Source: Oscarella lobularis
Taxonomy: Eukaryota; Porifera; Homoscleromorpha; Homosclerophorida; Oscarellidae
Length of the DNA stretch: 64,000 nucleotides
Direction: 5' to 3'
Assembly (NCBI RefSeq): GCF_947507565.1
Contig: NC_089177.1
Span: 1,424,648-1,488,647 of the forward strand
This document shows, piece by piece, positions 21,204-32,712 of this stretch. The position numbers were made by a program, and so were the translations under genes. The stretch's first letter is position 1, and the number at the start of each line of letters is the position of its first letter. A model generated the notes under the pieces. The model was not told where the DNA came from. It made no database searches and saw only the letters and a program-made list of their open reading frames with translations.

Positions 21204-22495
21204 GATATTGTACGCCGGGGAACAATGCCAAGACTGCTTGAGCCCCCGGATGCGTTGATAAAGGTGAGAGCATAGTTAGTGTATACTATCTATGGTGTCC
21301 TGTGGGAGTGCTGCACTTGGGTAACCCTAATATATAAACTAATAGGAATGGCTGAGCCAACGTATGGTAAACAGTTAGTAAGGCAAAAGAAGCGAGATAG
21401 ATTAATTAAGAAGAATACATGCTAACAGCTAGATACCGAAACATAAATAAACTCAGTACCTTGCAGAATAACACCTTACTTTTCAGAACGTTCCGGAACG
21501 AAATACTTAGGATAGGTAACTGCTGCTCTGTCTCTTGATCTTAGGCGACTTGAACGGATGGCTCCTGAATCCCCGATCCATCTCCTCTTCATTGTTCAAT
21601 AAACGGGAAAACGACGCTGGGTCACAGAGCCAGCGAAACGCAGTGAGCAAATCCTGCAACAGCGATGAAGGAAAGGCATTTCTCGACTGCAGTTCACTGA
21701 GTTCAGTAACACCTGTTAGACCAGGGATACTAGACAATTGTCTAGTATCCCTGGTTAGACGAGCTAAAACAAAAAAAGGCGGCATCTCCTTCTTCTGCAG
21801 ATAGCTTCGGGTTATTAGAAGAACTGACTCATTGTATGAGACGACTTGTCGTCATCTCGGGACGCAATCGGGGGAAGCAATGCTCATTTTGGCAGAGTTT
21901 GGAGTTCGTTTAACGCGCGCTAGCCAGATCAGCGGTGTTCGAACCATAGATGTATGAGAGAACCAGAGATCTCTGATCGAATCACACTACGAGAGCGAAA
22001 ATGTATTCACTTCAGTTGCTAGGTGAAATATCATGATTCGCCTAATGTGGAATTACTGTGTACTAATTCTGGATGCCCTTCTACAGGTTTGCTTTAGACC
22101 GTACGTGTGCCCAATCAATTGAATTGCAGTTTACTTTGCCGCCTTTCAAGTTGACCGTACGTATCATGCCTAATTAAAATAATAGCGTTAGCCTCTCCTA
22201 CTTACTAGTCCTTTTGACTTGCACTGCAGCTGTCATATAGATGCGTGAAGGTCGTACTCTTGACTGCTGACTAGAATATTTTCCCCAGAGTAACCTTGAA
22301 TATAATCCTTTCCGGAGAAGCTGTTTCCTGTCTTGTTCTGAAGGTTGCCTACCTAATATCAGGCAAACGGTTGTACTAATAACACGGATTTGTCTACTAA
22401 ATCAGCAACAGCATTGCAACAAGTACAAACCAGAAAAAAACAAGAAACAAAAGCGCCATCAAACACAAAACATGAAAGAGCGTTCCAACATTGAC
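21204..22495. other. Spacer between the two DBH-like genes, with a third HRI 5' flank copy
   Basis: 21204-21420 is the 5' flank of DBH-like A and matches 25600-25790. About 21507-21785 carries a minus-strand open frame (LQDLLTAFRWLCDPASF) that I do not recognise and that ends in the 34-base palindrome. 21785-22110 is the third, shortened copy of the HRI 5' flank (CTCCTTCTTCTGCAG, GTGGAATTACTGTGTAC). 22360-22495 is the 3' flank of DBH-like B. No complete gene is visible. Confidence 0.65.
21721..21754. repeat. Perfect 34-base palindrome
   Basis: The half CCAGGGATACTAGACAA is followed by its exact complement. Outer bases (TTAGA at left, TTAGAC at right) are also similar. It shares the pattern ACCA-GGAT-CTAGA with the palindrome at 6960-6985. 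Confidence 0.9.
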
Positions 22496-25400
22496 TCAGA
22501 CGTAAAAGATCAATGCAAACAAGACAATCAACGTAACAAGAGAAACGTTGGCAACGCAACCCCTGCCGGTGGGCGCAGCAGTGCAGGGTGCAACAGGTGC
22601 CTGTGTAGGAAGGGCTGTCACGCCTTCGGGCAAATGAACGTTCTCGGTTGGCTGAAAAAATACATGTTTCTAATTCTACAGCTCAAGTAATAGACGAAAT
22701 AGCATACTATGATAAGGGCGTCATCAAGACTGGCGCATTCTGCTGTTCTATTGGTGATCGACCAAAACTTATCGTAGGCAGCCTGAGCCCCAGGTAAACT
22801 GAGGTTGAAATTTTTGAGGTCACTAATTCTGCCCGAGCCCGGAGCCCAGTTGTTGCTATAAATAGATAAGCAGTATAATAATATATAGAACATAAGTGGA
22901 ACCAACCTGTGCGCCTCCGCTGCTAAATTATTGAGGTAAACGTTCGGAATCTTGCTCTTACAGTTGTGGAGGGCCACATCCGGATAATAAGAAATAAATG
23001 CAAGGCAAAGCTCTTCTCCCGGGTTGAGTCCACCCTGTCGAAAAGAAGTTTTCGGTTTTTGAGTTTTTTGAGGCATAAAACGCAAACGTACAAAGGTGAA
23101 CTGAGTCCGACCACTTGTATCATATGTGCACACTGTCAACAGAGTGTCGCCCTGAAAAATTTTTTTTGCTAATAGTACTCCTGTAGTGAGACTTGTACTC
23201 ACAGGAAGAATTTTGGTTGGTTTGATAGGCGCGTTTGTTGCCTACGAGCATAAAATAATATACCGGTGAGGTTCATTTGCAGGTACGCATACGCTTCACC
23301 TGATATGCAAAGTCGTAGTTGTCGTTTCTGTCAATTTCAGGCAACTCAACACCGTTTCGAATGTGCCTGACTTTCACAGCCGTTGCTGCACAAAAAATAA
23401 ACAATAACAGATAATATGCCTTCCCCTCAGTGTATACCCGTTGCGTGGGCGTGTAAGAGTGTGCCGATGACAGTCACTCCTTCACTTGGAATAGTCTAGT
23501 AATGAACGTCGATAATAAAAATCAGTTTTTTCTGTTTTACTATACTTACAGCTGCAGTACAAGTCGATGTGCATATGTTTGTCACAGTTATAGCCTTCTC
23601 TCCCGGGGCAAGAAGCAACGCATCAGAATGGTCAAAGTGACCAACCGACATAAGAGCCGCTTCGTATTTCCTGCTAGCCGTCGTGTAATAAAATCGAATG
23701 CCGGAACTATCGAAAATGCCTTGAAATACATGAAGAATTTACAATTGCGTCTAGTCCTCATTATCTGTTTCAATTTACCGGTCAGAGTATTCGGATTTTC
23801 GTACCGAATTTCTATTACAACTGTAAACAAGTTGCTGCTGCCTCCAAAAGAAAGTCCAACGTCTGGCGGATAACGAACACCCTAGGAATGCACTGTCTCA
23901 GTAATCATACGTGCAATCCTCCTGTGCTATAATTACCTCAGAACCCGAAGCGTATCCCGCTATAGGGACTGCTCCCAAACACTTTGATACGTCTTGCGGA
24001 ATGGGTGCTGGCCCACAAAGTCCATCATAGCTAGTCAAATTGGTAATATTGCTGCATTCGTAAATAATGAGGTGATCGACAATGATGCCACCGGTAGTAT
24101 TGATAATTGGATCGTACTGAAATGAAGCAAGAATGTAAATCTGAATAACGTCATTACATTCAGTCTAACTTACCCCAACAATTTGAGCCGCTTTCTTTGG
24201 AAAAGTAATAGATTTGCACCAATACGATGTTGGTACAGGAGGCGGCTGAATCTAAAAGTGAGTATAGTAGTACTTGCGTTACGGATTAAATAAATTTCGA
24301 CAGAACCATGTTAACAGTCACGTCAAAGCTCTGAACATCATTGGGCAAAGGCGTCTTGCTACTTCCGACTCCTTTAAGCAAATTTAGAGTTATTGATCCT
24401 CTTTTTGTTTGACTATTGTAATTTAGAGACTCTGGTGACACGGGATCGTTTGCGTCATAGAACCACAGCACTCGCGTAGATCCAATCTGTTCCAGACAAC
24501 GAAATCAAATAAATAGTATTTGTGCTATAGCACTTGCTTCAAGATCTCTGTCTTTCGGTTCACAGGCTCTTATTCGGCGCCGAAATTCAAGTGTCGTGAC
24601 TTGATTCGCCTCAGACGAAGACGTCAAATTAACATTCTGGATAGCATCGATGGGTAGACGATCACTCATAGCAAATCGATCCTAACAGTGCAGAAAAATA
24701 GATACATCTCTGCAGCCTTCCAAGAGATGTGCCCAGAAAAGAGTTTTATTTAGTACGGGGCGTCGTAATTTAATTAACTACAGCAATTGCATCGAACGTA
24801 GACTACCGACTCATGTATAGAAGCCCCCCCCCCCACAGACTCTCCCAGAGCAAGTGCCCCGGAAGTGCTCGGGAGAGTCTTGGATCGTCGGCGGCCGTGG
24901 TTTTCTGAAGATTTAGTTTGCGCACGCGTACTTTAGCCAGCCACCAGCCCATTGGACTCAGCGAACTTTATTTAGAAAGGCATATAATGAAATACGTGAT
25001 GGAATTTTAAATGACCACGCCCACACACTGTTGGCGGCTGCCGCCCCCAGACCCCAAATGACCGATATTTCCTTCCCACGGGCCTGCGCCAGCAGGGCCC
25101 TTCTTCGTGATCGCGGATTATGAATCCGCTCAGATATCTGGCATAGATAGATATGCTGATCACGGAGAAGGGCGCGGCCGGGCTTCATATGCATGCGAAC
25201 GACAACGCACCGCCGCGAAGTCGCACTACAAAGTTGCACTAGAGAGGTTATGTCGCAGTTGGTCGCAGACTAGGCGTTCTCTAAACTCGGCCAGGTCTGA
25301 GCGTACCTGCAAGTAACCTTTGCCGTTCGCTACCCATCCCGTTACGACGTCTGAGTTGGGCACATTGCCATCAGGGGATATTCCGAATCCAATCCAGCCG

Positions 25401-25594
25401 ACGGCATTCGCTTGAACAGCAAACGAGGCGACTCCTTCGTCGTGGTCAACTTTCCAATACAACCAGTAGTTCTGATCTTCATCAAGGCTTGCACTGAAAG
25501 AATATTTCGCCGCAAGCGCATTATCTCGAGTCAGAGCACAATCGGAAAGCTTAAAGAAAAAAAAGCACGCGCAAAGAAGACGAGTGGCGGTCAT
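22496..25594 (-). CDS. DBH-like (MOXD-type) monooxygenase paralogue B
   Basis: The same 14-exon structure as paralogue A, with every exon length equal except the last, gives 605 aa: 25594-25307, 24681-24538, 24486-24307, 24251-24174, 24116-23937, 23881-23779, 23719-23550, 23495-23438, 23385-23300, 23241-23203, 23151-23092, 23034-22907, 22855-22708 and 22651-22496. It has a signal peptide, a DOMON domain and PHM-like N and C domains (LLHAHATG, CTYDTSGRT, SYYPDV). The tail is shorter and anchored (VTLIVLFALIFYV). The same copper-site changes appear: DH for HH, RYENP for HYHNP and EELC for EEMC. HAH is kept. Intron 2 again uses GC-AG. No frame break is seen, so both paralogues seem to be under coding constraint. 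Family members act in the secretory pathway or at the cell surface, but ordinary monooxygenase chemistry is doubtful here. Confidence 0.85.
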
Positions 25595-25799
25595 GCCTAA
25601 TGTACGCGGGTAAACAATACCAAGAATGCTTGGGTCCCGGACTGTGGGAGTTCTTGTGGAGTGAAGGTACGGCACTATAATAACCTTAATATACATATGT
25701 ATGTACTCATAGGAATAGCTGAGCTCACGTATGGTATCCAAGAGCCTAAAAAAGTAAGGCAAACGAAGCGAGAGAGGTTAATTCCTCAACAACTTCGAA
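25595..25799. promoter_or_regulatory. 5' flank of DBH-like B, shared with A
   Basis: Homologous to 21204-21420 (GGAATAGCTGAGCTCACGTATGG here, GGAATGGCTGAGCCAACGTATGG there when compared). It probably holds the promoter of the paralogue. It joins the broken ankyrin copy at about 25790. Confidence 0.5.
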
Positions 25800-26722
25800 G
25801 ACCGACGACGTTTTCAGTGACGCTAGATAATCTGGCAAGACTATTCCTTCCTTCCTTCCGCTTCTGCCGAAGAAGAATGGAATGTCAGAATTTAGCTACA
25901 TCACATGTATCCGCATGCAGTTTCTCACCTCTAAATGATCTTCAAGAAGACGCACCGCCTCTTTTTGTTCTGCCACTTCAAGTGGTGAACCGTCTCGCCT
26001 AGAGGATCAGCTCCTTTCGCCAGCAGTAGCTTCACGCAATCGGTTCTATTACATCCAGCAGCCTACCCCACAACGGTGTTCGTCCCCAGTTGTCTTTCTT
26101 TTCAACAGAGACGCCCCAATCTAAATTCATTTTGACCATTTTGTCGCCGCCCTGCCAAGCAGCAGAATGGACGGCTGACCCAAACTATGCAATCCGGATT
26201 GGCACCGATTTCCAGAAGTTTTAGATATAAAGCTATGGGTTTCTGCGCTCTGACAAACCACCAGAAAAGGCAATCTTTCCAAAATTGTAGTTCTGTTTCC
26301 TCCATTGCTTCCTCGGCAGCCCAAACGCCGCACTGTAACAGCACATCAGTAAAGTAAGAAATGGGCGACGCTCTATAGAAAACTATAACTTATTCTACGT
26401 TCTCAATGCACAAGGGGCTGACTTAATTGGATTTTCTCTGAATTTGACTGTCCATAAAATTTTGTTGGTGAAAGTCCAACTGCTGCTACACGTTTCCTTT
26501 TCTCTTCGATTACGAGATACTCTGCAATGTCGTGACGTTCTAAAAGCACACTCCCTCCAGAACAGTGGAGAGCCCAAAATCGTCTTTCAAACTAATGATG
26601 TTTGTTCTGCAACTGATAGATAAGAACAGTTTAGTCATATCTTTGCGATCGTAAAGACATCTTCCGTCTAAAAAAACAAACTTGAAGAACACGTATGTTT
26701 TGCAATGGCTACGGTATATCAA
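25800..26722 (-). pseudogene. Broken second copy of the ankyrin/coiled-coil gene
   Basis: It matches the ankyrin gene at 11330-12450 but carries several defects. An internal deletion joins GRCL directly to YDRKD, dropping about 45 codons. A frameshift follows IVWV in the second ankyrin exon, and small deletions occur near 26490 and 26045. The coiled-coil exon (11018-11310 in the intact copy) is missing altogether. Upstream flank similarity continues at 26860-27165. Confidence 0.8.
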
Positions 26723-27341
26723 AATAGTTAATCAACTGTTTCAGGCATTAGTAGTACAATCAGTTTCAACTCGTGGCAACTACATGACGGGTACTGTATA
26801 GGATTGTCGGGGAAATTGACGGAAATAGCAGCAGCCACTTGCGCCTGTCTAGTGACGTACGATTTGGGACGCTTGGGGACTCGATCTACGGCTAGGTTTG
26901 AGTCGGGCACGTCAGGCCTCATGCAAGCGCCTCATATGATATATGTAACGTCCCGCGAGTCGCCTCGCCATTGTAGGGCCAGTACGACGGGTGCCGTTTG
27001 GGTGTCAACATGCACGAGAGTCTATCTAATTAGGACAAACCTAGGAACGATTCGATCGTTCGTGCGACATGATGCAGCTGACGATGGCGACTGGGACGAT
27101 TGTCGCGAACTGGCCGTAGGTGTAGTAGAGGTGTAGAGCTCCCAAGTCGTCTCACGTGACTCCTCAAACCAACGTGTTAACATAATTAACTTGACTATTA
27201 AAAATTACGAGATCCAATTTAATTAATAAGGAGGCTCCGAGATTTCCCGATACGCATTCACCGTCTTGCAATATTATTAAAGTTTCAACTGCCAGTGACT
27301 AGCTCAGAACGTTTTTGAAGTTGGAGCCAAGGCAGAAGATG
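26723..27341. promoter_or_regulatory. Upstream region of the Kelch receptor kinase
   Basis: 26860-27165 is shared with 12780-13113. The last 170 bases before the start codon are AT-rich (TTTAATTAATAAGG). No coding frame is convincing. The core promoter should lie here. Confidence 0.4.
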
Positions 27342-30300
27342 ATGTGGACGTCTAATTTTGACCTGAAGTGTGTAGTACAGCTAACGCTGCTCGTTAGTTT
27401 GGTTGCTACTGAAAACCAAAATCGTTGGAATAAATTGCTTTTGCAATCACAGTCGTCTCAGCGACAAGTACTGTACAGCACAACCGCGATTTTGACAGTA
27501 TCCGTGCAAGAAGAAGATGAATCGATCGAATACAGCCGACAGCTTCTGACAATCACCGGAGGATATGATGTGCGTAAAACCGATCAGTGGGAAAGGTGTT
27601 TGACTGCAACGAAGTCCATTGGAATTAACTTTTTTGACCCATCTGCTCAGTCGTGGCTTACCCTTCCTATCGAAACCGAAACAGAAACAAATTCTCCTAC
27701 AAACCATTTCATTCAGACAGCGACGTCATTCCCAAAAGCAAAAGGAAAACCTGTTGTATTTCTTGGAAAATTTATAGGTGAAGGAAACACTGTGACAACG
27801 ACGTGGCGTCTAGAAACCAGTTCCAACTCGAGCTTTAATGCATTGATCTTGCGAAAAGGCGCGAACTTCCCTTATCCTAATCGGTTTGGATACTCGGGAG
27901 TAGCCATAAAAAACAAGCTTCTAGTTTGGGGAGGACAGGCCCAGATTCCTGGCAACGTAGAAATTCCAGTCTTCAACGATCTGTTCTCTTACGACGTCGA
28001 CAAAGATCAATGGTCGGAAATAAAGACTACAAACAAGAATCCATTTGCAAAGGCGTTTCACAGTGCCGTAGCCGTAGCTGATCGATACATGATCATACTA
28101 GGTGGCATTGATTATATGCTGGCGCAGTCCGACGACGGGCACGTGCTAGACGTCGACAAGAATGTTTGGCTTGAATTGCCGGATATGAATATTCAGATGC
28201 GAGAAGTCGTCGGACAATGGGGACTATTCGCCTATGATCAATTTTACGATTGGGTTCTATTAACGACAGAATACGACAATCGCCAATCGTATTACGACGC
28301 TCCCTTAGTAATAATTTATCGATTTTCACTCGAAAACGTCAGTGGAGGCAACTGGGTCAAACTTCCTATACCAAAGTTCGTGCTACCTGGACTTGGACTT
28401 CCAAAGCTGGAAGCTGTTTTCAACGATAATCCGCCGCCTGTTCTAACGGTTGAAGGAACAGCGATGGCTGTTTGTTACAGTCACCTTCCCAAATCAACGT
28501 CAAGCTTTGACAACACGCTTATGTTTATCACTGGCGATTCAAAGCAATATCACTGGGAGTTGCTTCCAGCCGCGAACGACAACCCGGGCCCCCTTGCGGG
28601 GCACTCGCTCACGCTTGCAAGCAACCGCCGTAGAATGCGTCTCTACGTTTACGGAGGTTTTTCGCAGGTGTCGGAATCCGACTCGGAGGGAATCGTTGAT
28701 GGCAGCGTGTGGCGTCTAGATTTAGATTCCTTCAAATCGAGCCGTGGTGTTTACACGTGGGAAAAATATATGCCAGCAAACAATGCCTCTCGTGCTGACA
28801 GAATCCTTCTTCAGAATGATTTCAGCACTTTACGTACTCTGCAAGGGCACTCGTCTGTTGGCATCGAGGTCGGAAATTCGACGCAGAAGACAAGCTGTTT
28901 TCTCATCTACGGCGGCATCTATCAGAAGCAAACATCGAGCGATCTCGTCATCGTCTGTCCGGAATCGTTTTACAGTAAAGCGATTTCTAGGGAGGCTCGA
29001 ATTCTAACGTGGCCACCGCATCGCGCCTACCACTCAGCCGTACTCATTGACCAGTCGACGACGATGATAATATTTGGAGGGATTCGGAAACAATCCATGA
29101 TAACTTTCATGGATAGGTATTATAGCTATACGCCGACTAACGACATGTGGAGAATTCAGTGGACCCAATCGCCGCCTCGAATCATCGACCATGAAATAGA
29201 GTGGACGTACTTAGGAAAGTTCGACGACGTAGCACCGCGATTTGGACACACAGCAGTTTTCGTGGATAGAAGTCGACAAAAACAAATTCTCATATTTGGA
29301 GGAAGCGACACGGAGAAGATTTTCGACGATCTCTGGCAGTTCACGCTGCCCTCGGGACCGTGGAAGCGAATTCATTACACGACAGACTTCGACTACAATA
29401 ACCAACTGCGTCTACGTCATCACACGGCCGTCACAAGAAGTCGGCAAATGATGGTCTACGGTGGATGTCAAACGCATCCAGGACAACGAGACAACTACCA
29501 ACCCATCCAACTTAATCTATGCGATAAGAGTCGCGTTTCGGATCGACTATTCTCGTACGATATGGTCACCCAAGCGTGGAAAATGCACTTGGCCCTCGAC
29601 GCCGTACCCCGGTATCTCCACGGAATGGTTCTTCTAGACGACGACCGCATCGTCATCTACGGCGGCATCGACAACGAGACTAAAGTATCCGAAGACGTTT
29701 TCACTCTACACCCGGGTTGCAACATGGGAGAAGAGGGCGATTTCTTTACGAACGGTTGCCGAGCGTGCGACGTCGGATACTATAGCTCAGAGAGCGGCCC
29801 AAGTTGCGATCGATGCAGCTTGTTCTTCAGCACGAACTCGAGCGGATCGACTAGCGCGGACGACTGCACGGTGTGCAGTGGAATATGTAGCTACGGGGGC
29901 AAGTGCACGGTGCTTCGACCGAACGTCGAATACGAGTGCAAATGCATCTTTCCCTTCTCGGGAAACACGTGCGGAAGCTTTTGGCCTCTGCTCGTCTTCG
30001 TCGCCTCGATTCTTGCTACCGTTGCAGTGGCGACGCTCATCTATAAAATTGTTCAATACGTTAAACGTGCGCGACGCGACGCGAAGGACTTGCGAGCGAA
30101 GGACGACGAAATCGTTCATCTTATCGACGGGTGGCGAATCGTCGACGACGAGGTGAAGTTCGAGGTGAAAATAGGCGAAGGTGGCTTTGGCGAGGTGTGG
30201 CTCGCCGAGTATCGGGAAATGGACGTGGCCGTGAAAATTCTCAACGAAAACGAGCAGCTTTTCGTCGCAAATTCACAGGAACAGTTTCAACAGGAAATTG

Positions 30301-31209
30301 ACTTCATGAGGTAAGGGGAGGGGACCCCACCCTCGAAACCGCCGATTATTGAATTCATTATTGTTAGGCACTTACGTCATCCCAACATCGTTCTCTTTCT
30401 CGGTGCCGGAACCTTTCAAACGGATAGGGAATCTCCGTCCGTTCGAATTGGTAATCTGTTTCTGGTTACGGAGTACGTAAAGAGGGGGTCCCTTCACGGG
30501 GTTCTCATGGACTCTTCCATTTCGCTCACTGTTGAACAGCAACTCGGCTTCTGCTTGGATTCGGCAAAGGGAATGCAATTCCTCCACGAACTGAATCCGC
30601 CTCGCATTCATCGCGATCTAAAAGCGGCCAACTTGCTCGTCAGCCAAAATTGGGCAGTGAAGGTGAGCGACTTTGGCACGGCGAGACGACTATTGAAATC
30701 GGGCGTCGACGGCACCGTCGATGACGTGGAAGAGGAGAGAACGCTCGATTCGCATGGGGAAGATTGGGGGCCCGACGACGAACGAATTCCCTTGCTCTTC
30801 ACTCGTTACAAGAAGATGACGTTTCGCCTCGGGACGAGTCTTTGGAAGGCGCCCGAGTTGCTGAAGCAAGACGCATACGGGGCGTCGGTTGACGTCTACA
30901 GGTTCGCTTCGAATAATTATTTCGTCTATCACGTGACTTATTTATTTATTCATTTATTCTAGTTTTGGCATTGTAATTTGGGAAATATTTTCTCGGGAGA
31001 TGCCGTACGAAGATCGAGTGATAAATTTTTTGGACGAACTGGTCAATATGATATGCGAGCAAGGAGTGAGACCCAAGCTGCCGAACTGTCCTTCAGACGT
31101 CATTTTACTGATGAAGAGCTGCTGGCAGACGATACCGTCTGCCCGTCCAACTTTTCGAGCAGTCGTGAGGACTCTAGAAGATATCAAAAACAGACTCTTT
31201 ACAGATTAG
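27342..31209 (+). CDS. Kelch-ectodomain receptor with TKL-type cytoplasmic kinase
   Basis: Three exons (27342-30310, 30368-30901, 30963-31209) give about 1249 aa. A signal peptide (LTLLVSLVATEN) is followed by a large Kelch region, residues about 40-790, with repeated gly-gly signatures: LVWGGQ, MIILGGI, LYVYGGF, FLIYGGI, MIIFGGI, ILIFGGS, MMVYGGC and IVIYGGI. A cysteine-rich part (about 793-876) contains CRACDVGYYSSESGPSCDRC and an EGF-like SGICSYGGKCTV...CKC. One membrane span (about 880-900, LLVFVASILATVAVATLIY) precedes basic residues. The kinase starts near 937 with KIGEGGFGEVW. VAVKIL, HRDLKAAN, SDFGTA, APE and SFGIVIWEIF are all present, so it should be active. The catalytic motifs resemble tyrosine-kinase-like (MLK/TAK/Raf-type) kinases. 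An ATG at 27339 is an alternative start. The likely role is cell-surface signalling with an unknown ligand. Confidence 0.85.
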
Positions 31210-31264
31210 TGAGAAGACGTTGACTGCTGCAACGAAAGTTTAATTAAAAGTTCTATTGCAATAC

Positions 31265-32218
31265 TTAGGCTGCAATAGAGTGAATATCGCATAGCATGTC
31301 TACAACAAAACGAAAGACTTTCCCATCCAAAGAAGATTCCGAATACGGTTTCAAAGCGACAAGGCTAAATCAATTTGAAATATGAATTAATTAATGAAAA
31401 AAACAATAGTTTGCATACCAGAGATCAAAAACGTCTGCACAGATATCCTTCGTAACGTAGCCTCGTAAACGATCATCACCGGCTTTGACGTACGACGGAA
31501 AGGTGCAGATCATTCGAAACAGAGCGTCGACACACGCTTGGTTAGCGTAAACGAACATTTGTCGTACGAAAAAGGCGAATTCGCGATAGCGACCTTCGAC
31601 GTAATTGGCAATCCATTCCGGCGTCACCAGTTCGCGAGTGGCGTTCGAGCACAGTGGCATGTGAACACTTCTACCTTGTGTCAGCGAAAAGGCTTTCGTT
31701 GAGATTTCCGAAGGATAATTCGTCAACGTGCACAGATTTGCTGCAAGGACAGCTAAAGTAGACAAAGGCAGGCACTGATAGAATGCCACACAAGACTACA
31801 AAATAAATGCATAATCTTAATACAAGTCATAAATAATAGTTTCTATAACCTGCATCACTGTATGCGAAAGATCATCGCCGTACGATAGAGTGAGTGCGTT
31901 CGCGTCACAAGAAAATGAAGCGATGATGCCGCAAATGCCTTCGCTGAAGGAGTCGAAGCATCGCTCGTAGCCGAATGACGTCATAGATTTGGCAAACGAC
32001 AGCCTTTCCATCAGACGCGATGCATTGATTCGTAGACAACTGGGAATGCGAACGGGCTCGCTCCACTTGCACATGCTCAATGATAGAGATTCGCAACGAC
32101 TCGTCGGACCCAAATCGTAGGAATTTTCAGTGTATGGTTCATAGTTCGATCCGATCTTCACTGAAAAAGATCGGGTAGCTGGAAAGACGAAGAGAAGAAG
32201 GTAAAGAGCCTTCATCAT
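31265..32218 (-). CDS. Secreted cysteine-rich protein, possibly Frizzled-like CRD
   Basis: Three exons (32218-31850, 31795-31419, 31364-31265) splice in phase to 281 aa. A clear signal peptide (MMKALYLLLFVFPATRSFS) comes first and no membrane segment follows, so it should be secreted. Cysteine-containing motifs such as CVDALFRMICTFPSYV and DICADVFDLC recall the 'CxxxLRFFLCxxYxPxC...C' layout of Frizzled cysteine-rich domains, and the first half could hold a second, more diverged unit. That assignment is weak. The gene ends tail to tail with the Kelch receptor kinase, with only 55 bases between the stop codons, and it starts 0.5 kb from the VPS13 3' end. Confidence 0.65.
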
Positions 32219-32712
32219 TTGTGCGTCGTAAAATGCCCGAGACTCTAGCGGACGGAATCAAAGAAAACGAAAGTCGATTGCTGGAGGCCACTCCCCAAAC
32301 CGCTTCGACGGGGAACCCCGCAGGAGAACCGCTTACCGTACTACGCCAACAATAAGGACTTGCTCATTGAAGAGTTGAAGAATTTTGCCCTTTTCAACGC
32401 ACGCTCAGCCTGCAGCCGCCTAAATGGAGTAGCATGACTGGAGCAAAACGCTTTCTGCTTCACTTCAAAACGCAAAAGATTTAATTGAAGAGAATACAAA
32501 AACCTTAGAAACCGCTGGGCACAAAAAGTTTAATGGCTTTGTACGTCTTCGCAATAGCGTACTATATAGAAAATAAATCAGCGGTTGCACATCCATTCGC
32601 GAAAGGGCTTACGTTACGAACACCCTCGTTTGGCACTGGGTACTCCTTTCTTGTCTGGCCTTCTGGCTTACCAAACAATGATTTCTTGATCACCTTGAAT
32701 AAAGAGAACTTA
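32219..32712. other. Spacer between the cysteine-rich gene and VPS13
   Basis: A plus-strand frame starts at ATG 32233, head to head with the cysteine-rich gene, and runs 40 codons (MPETLADGIKENESRLLEA). I do not recognise it. Otherwise the spacer likely holds the VPS13 3' UTR or a last small exon that I could not place. Confidence 0.4.

Noticed and set aside
21507-21785. Minus-strand frame of 92 codons as a gene
   Set aside because: Its N-terminal part is read through the 34-base palindrome and there is no splice or domain support; it may be a fossil exon.
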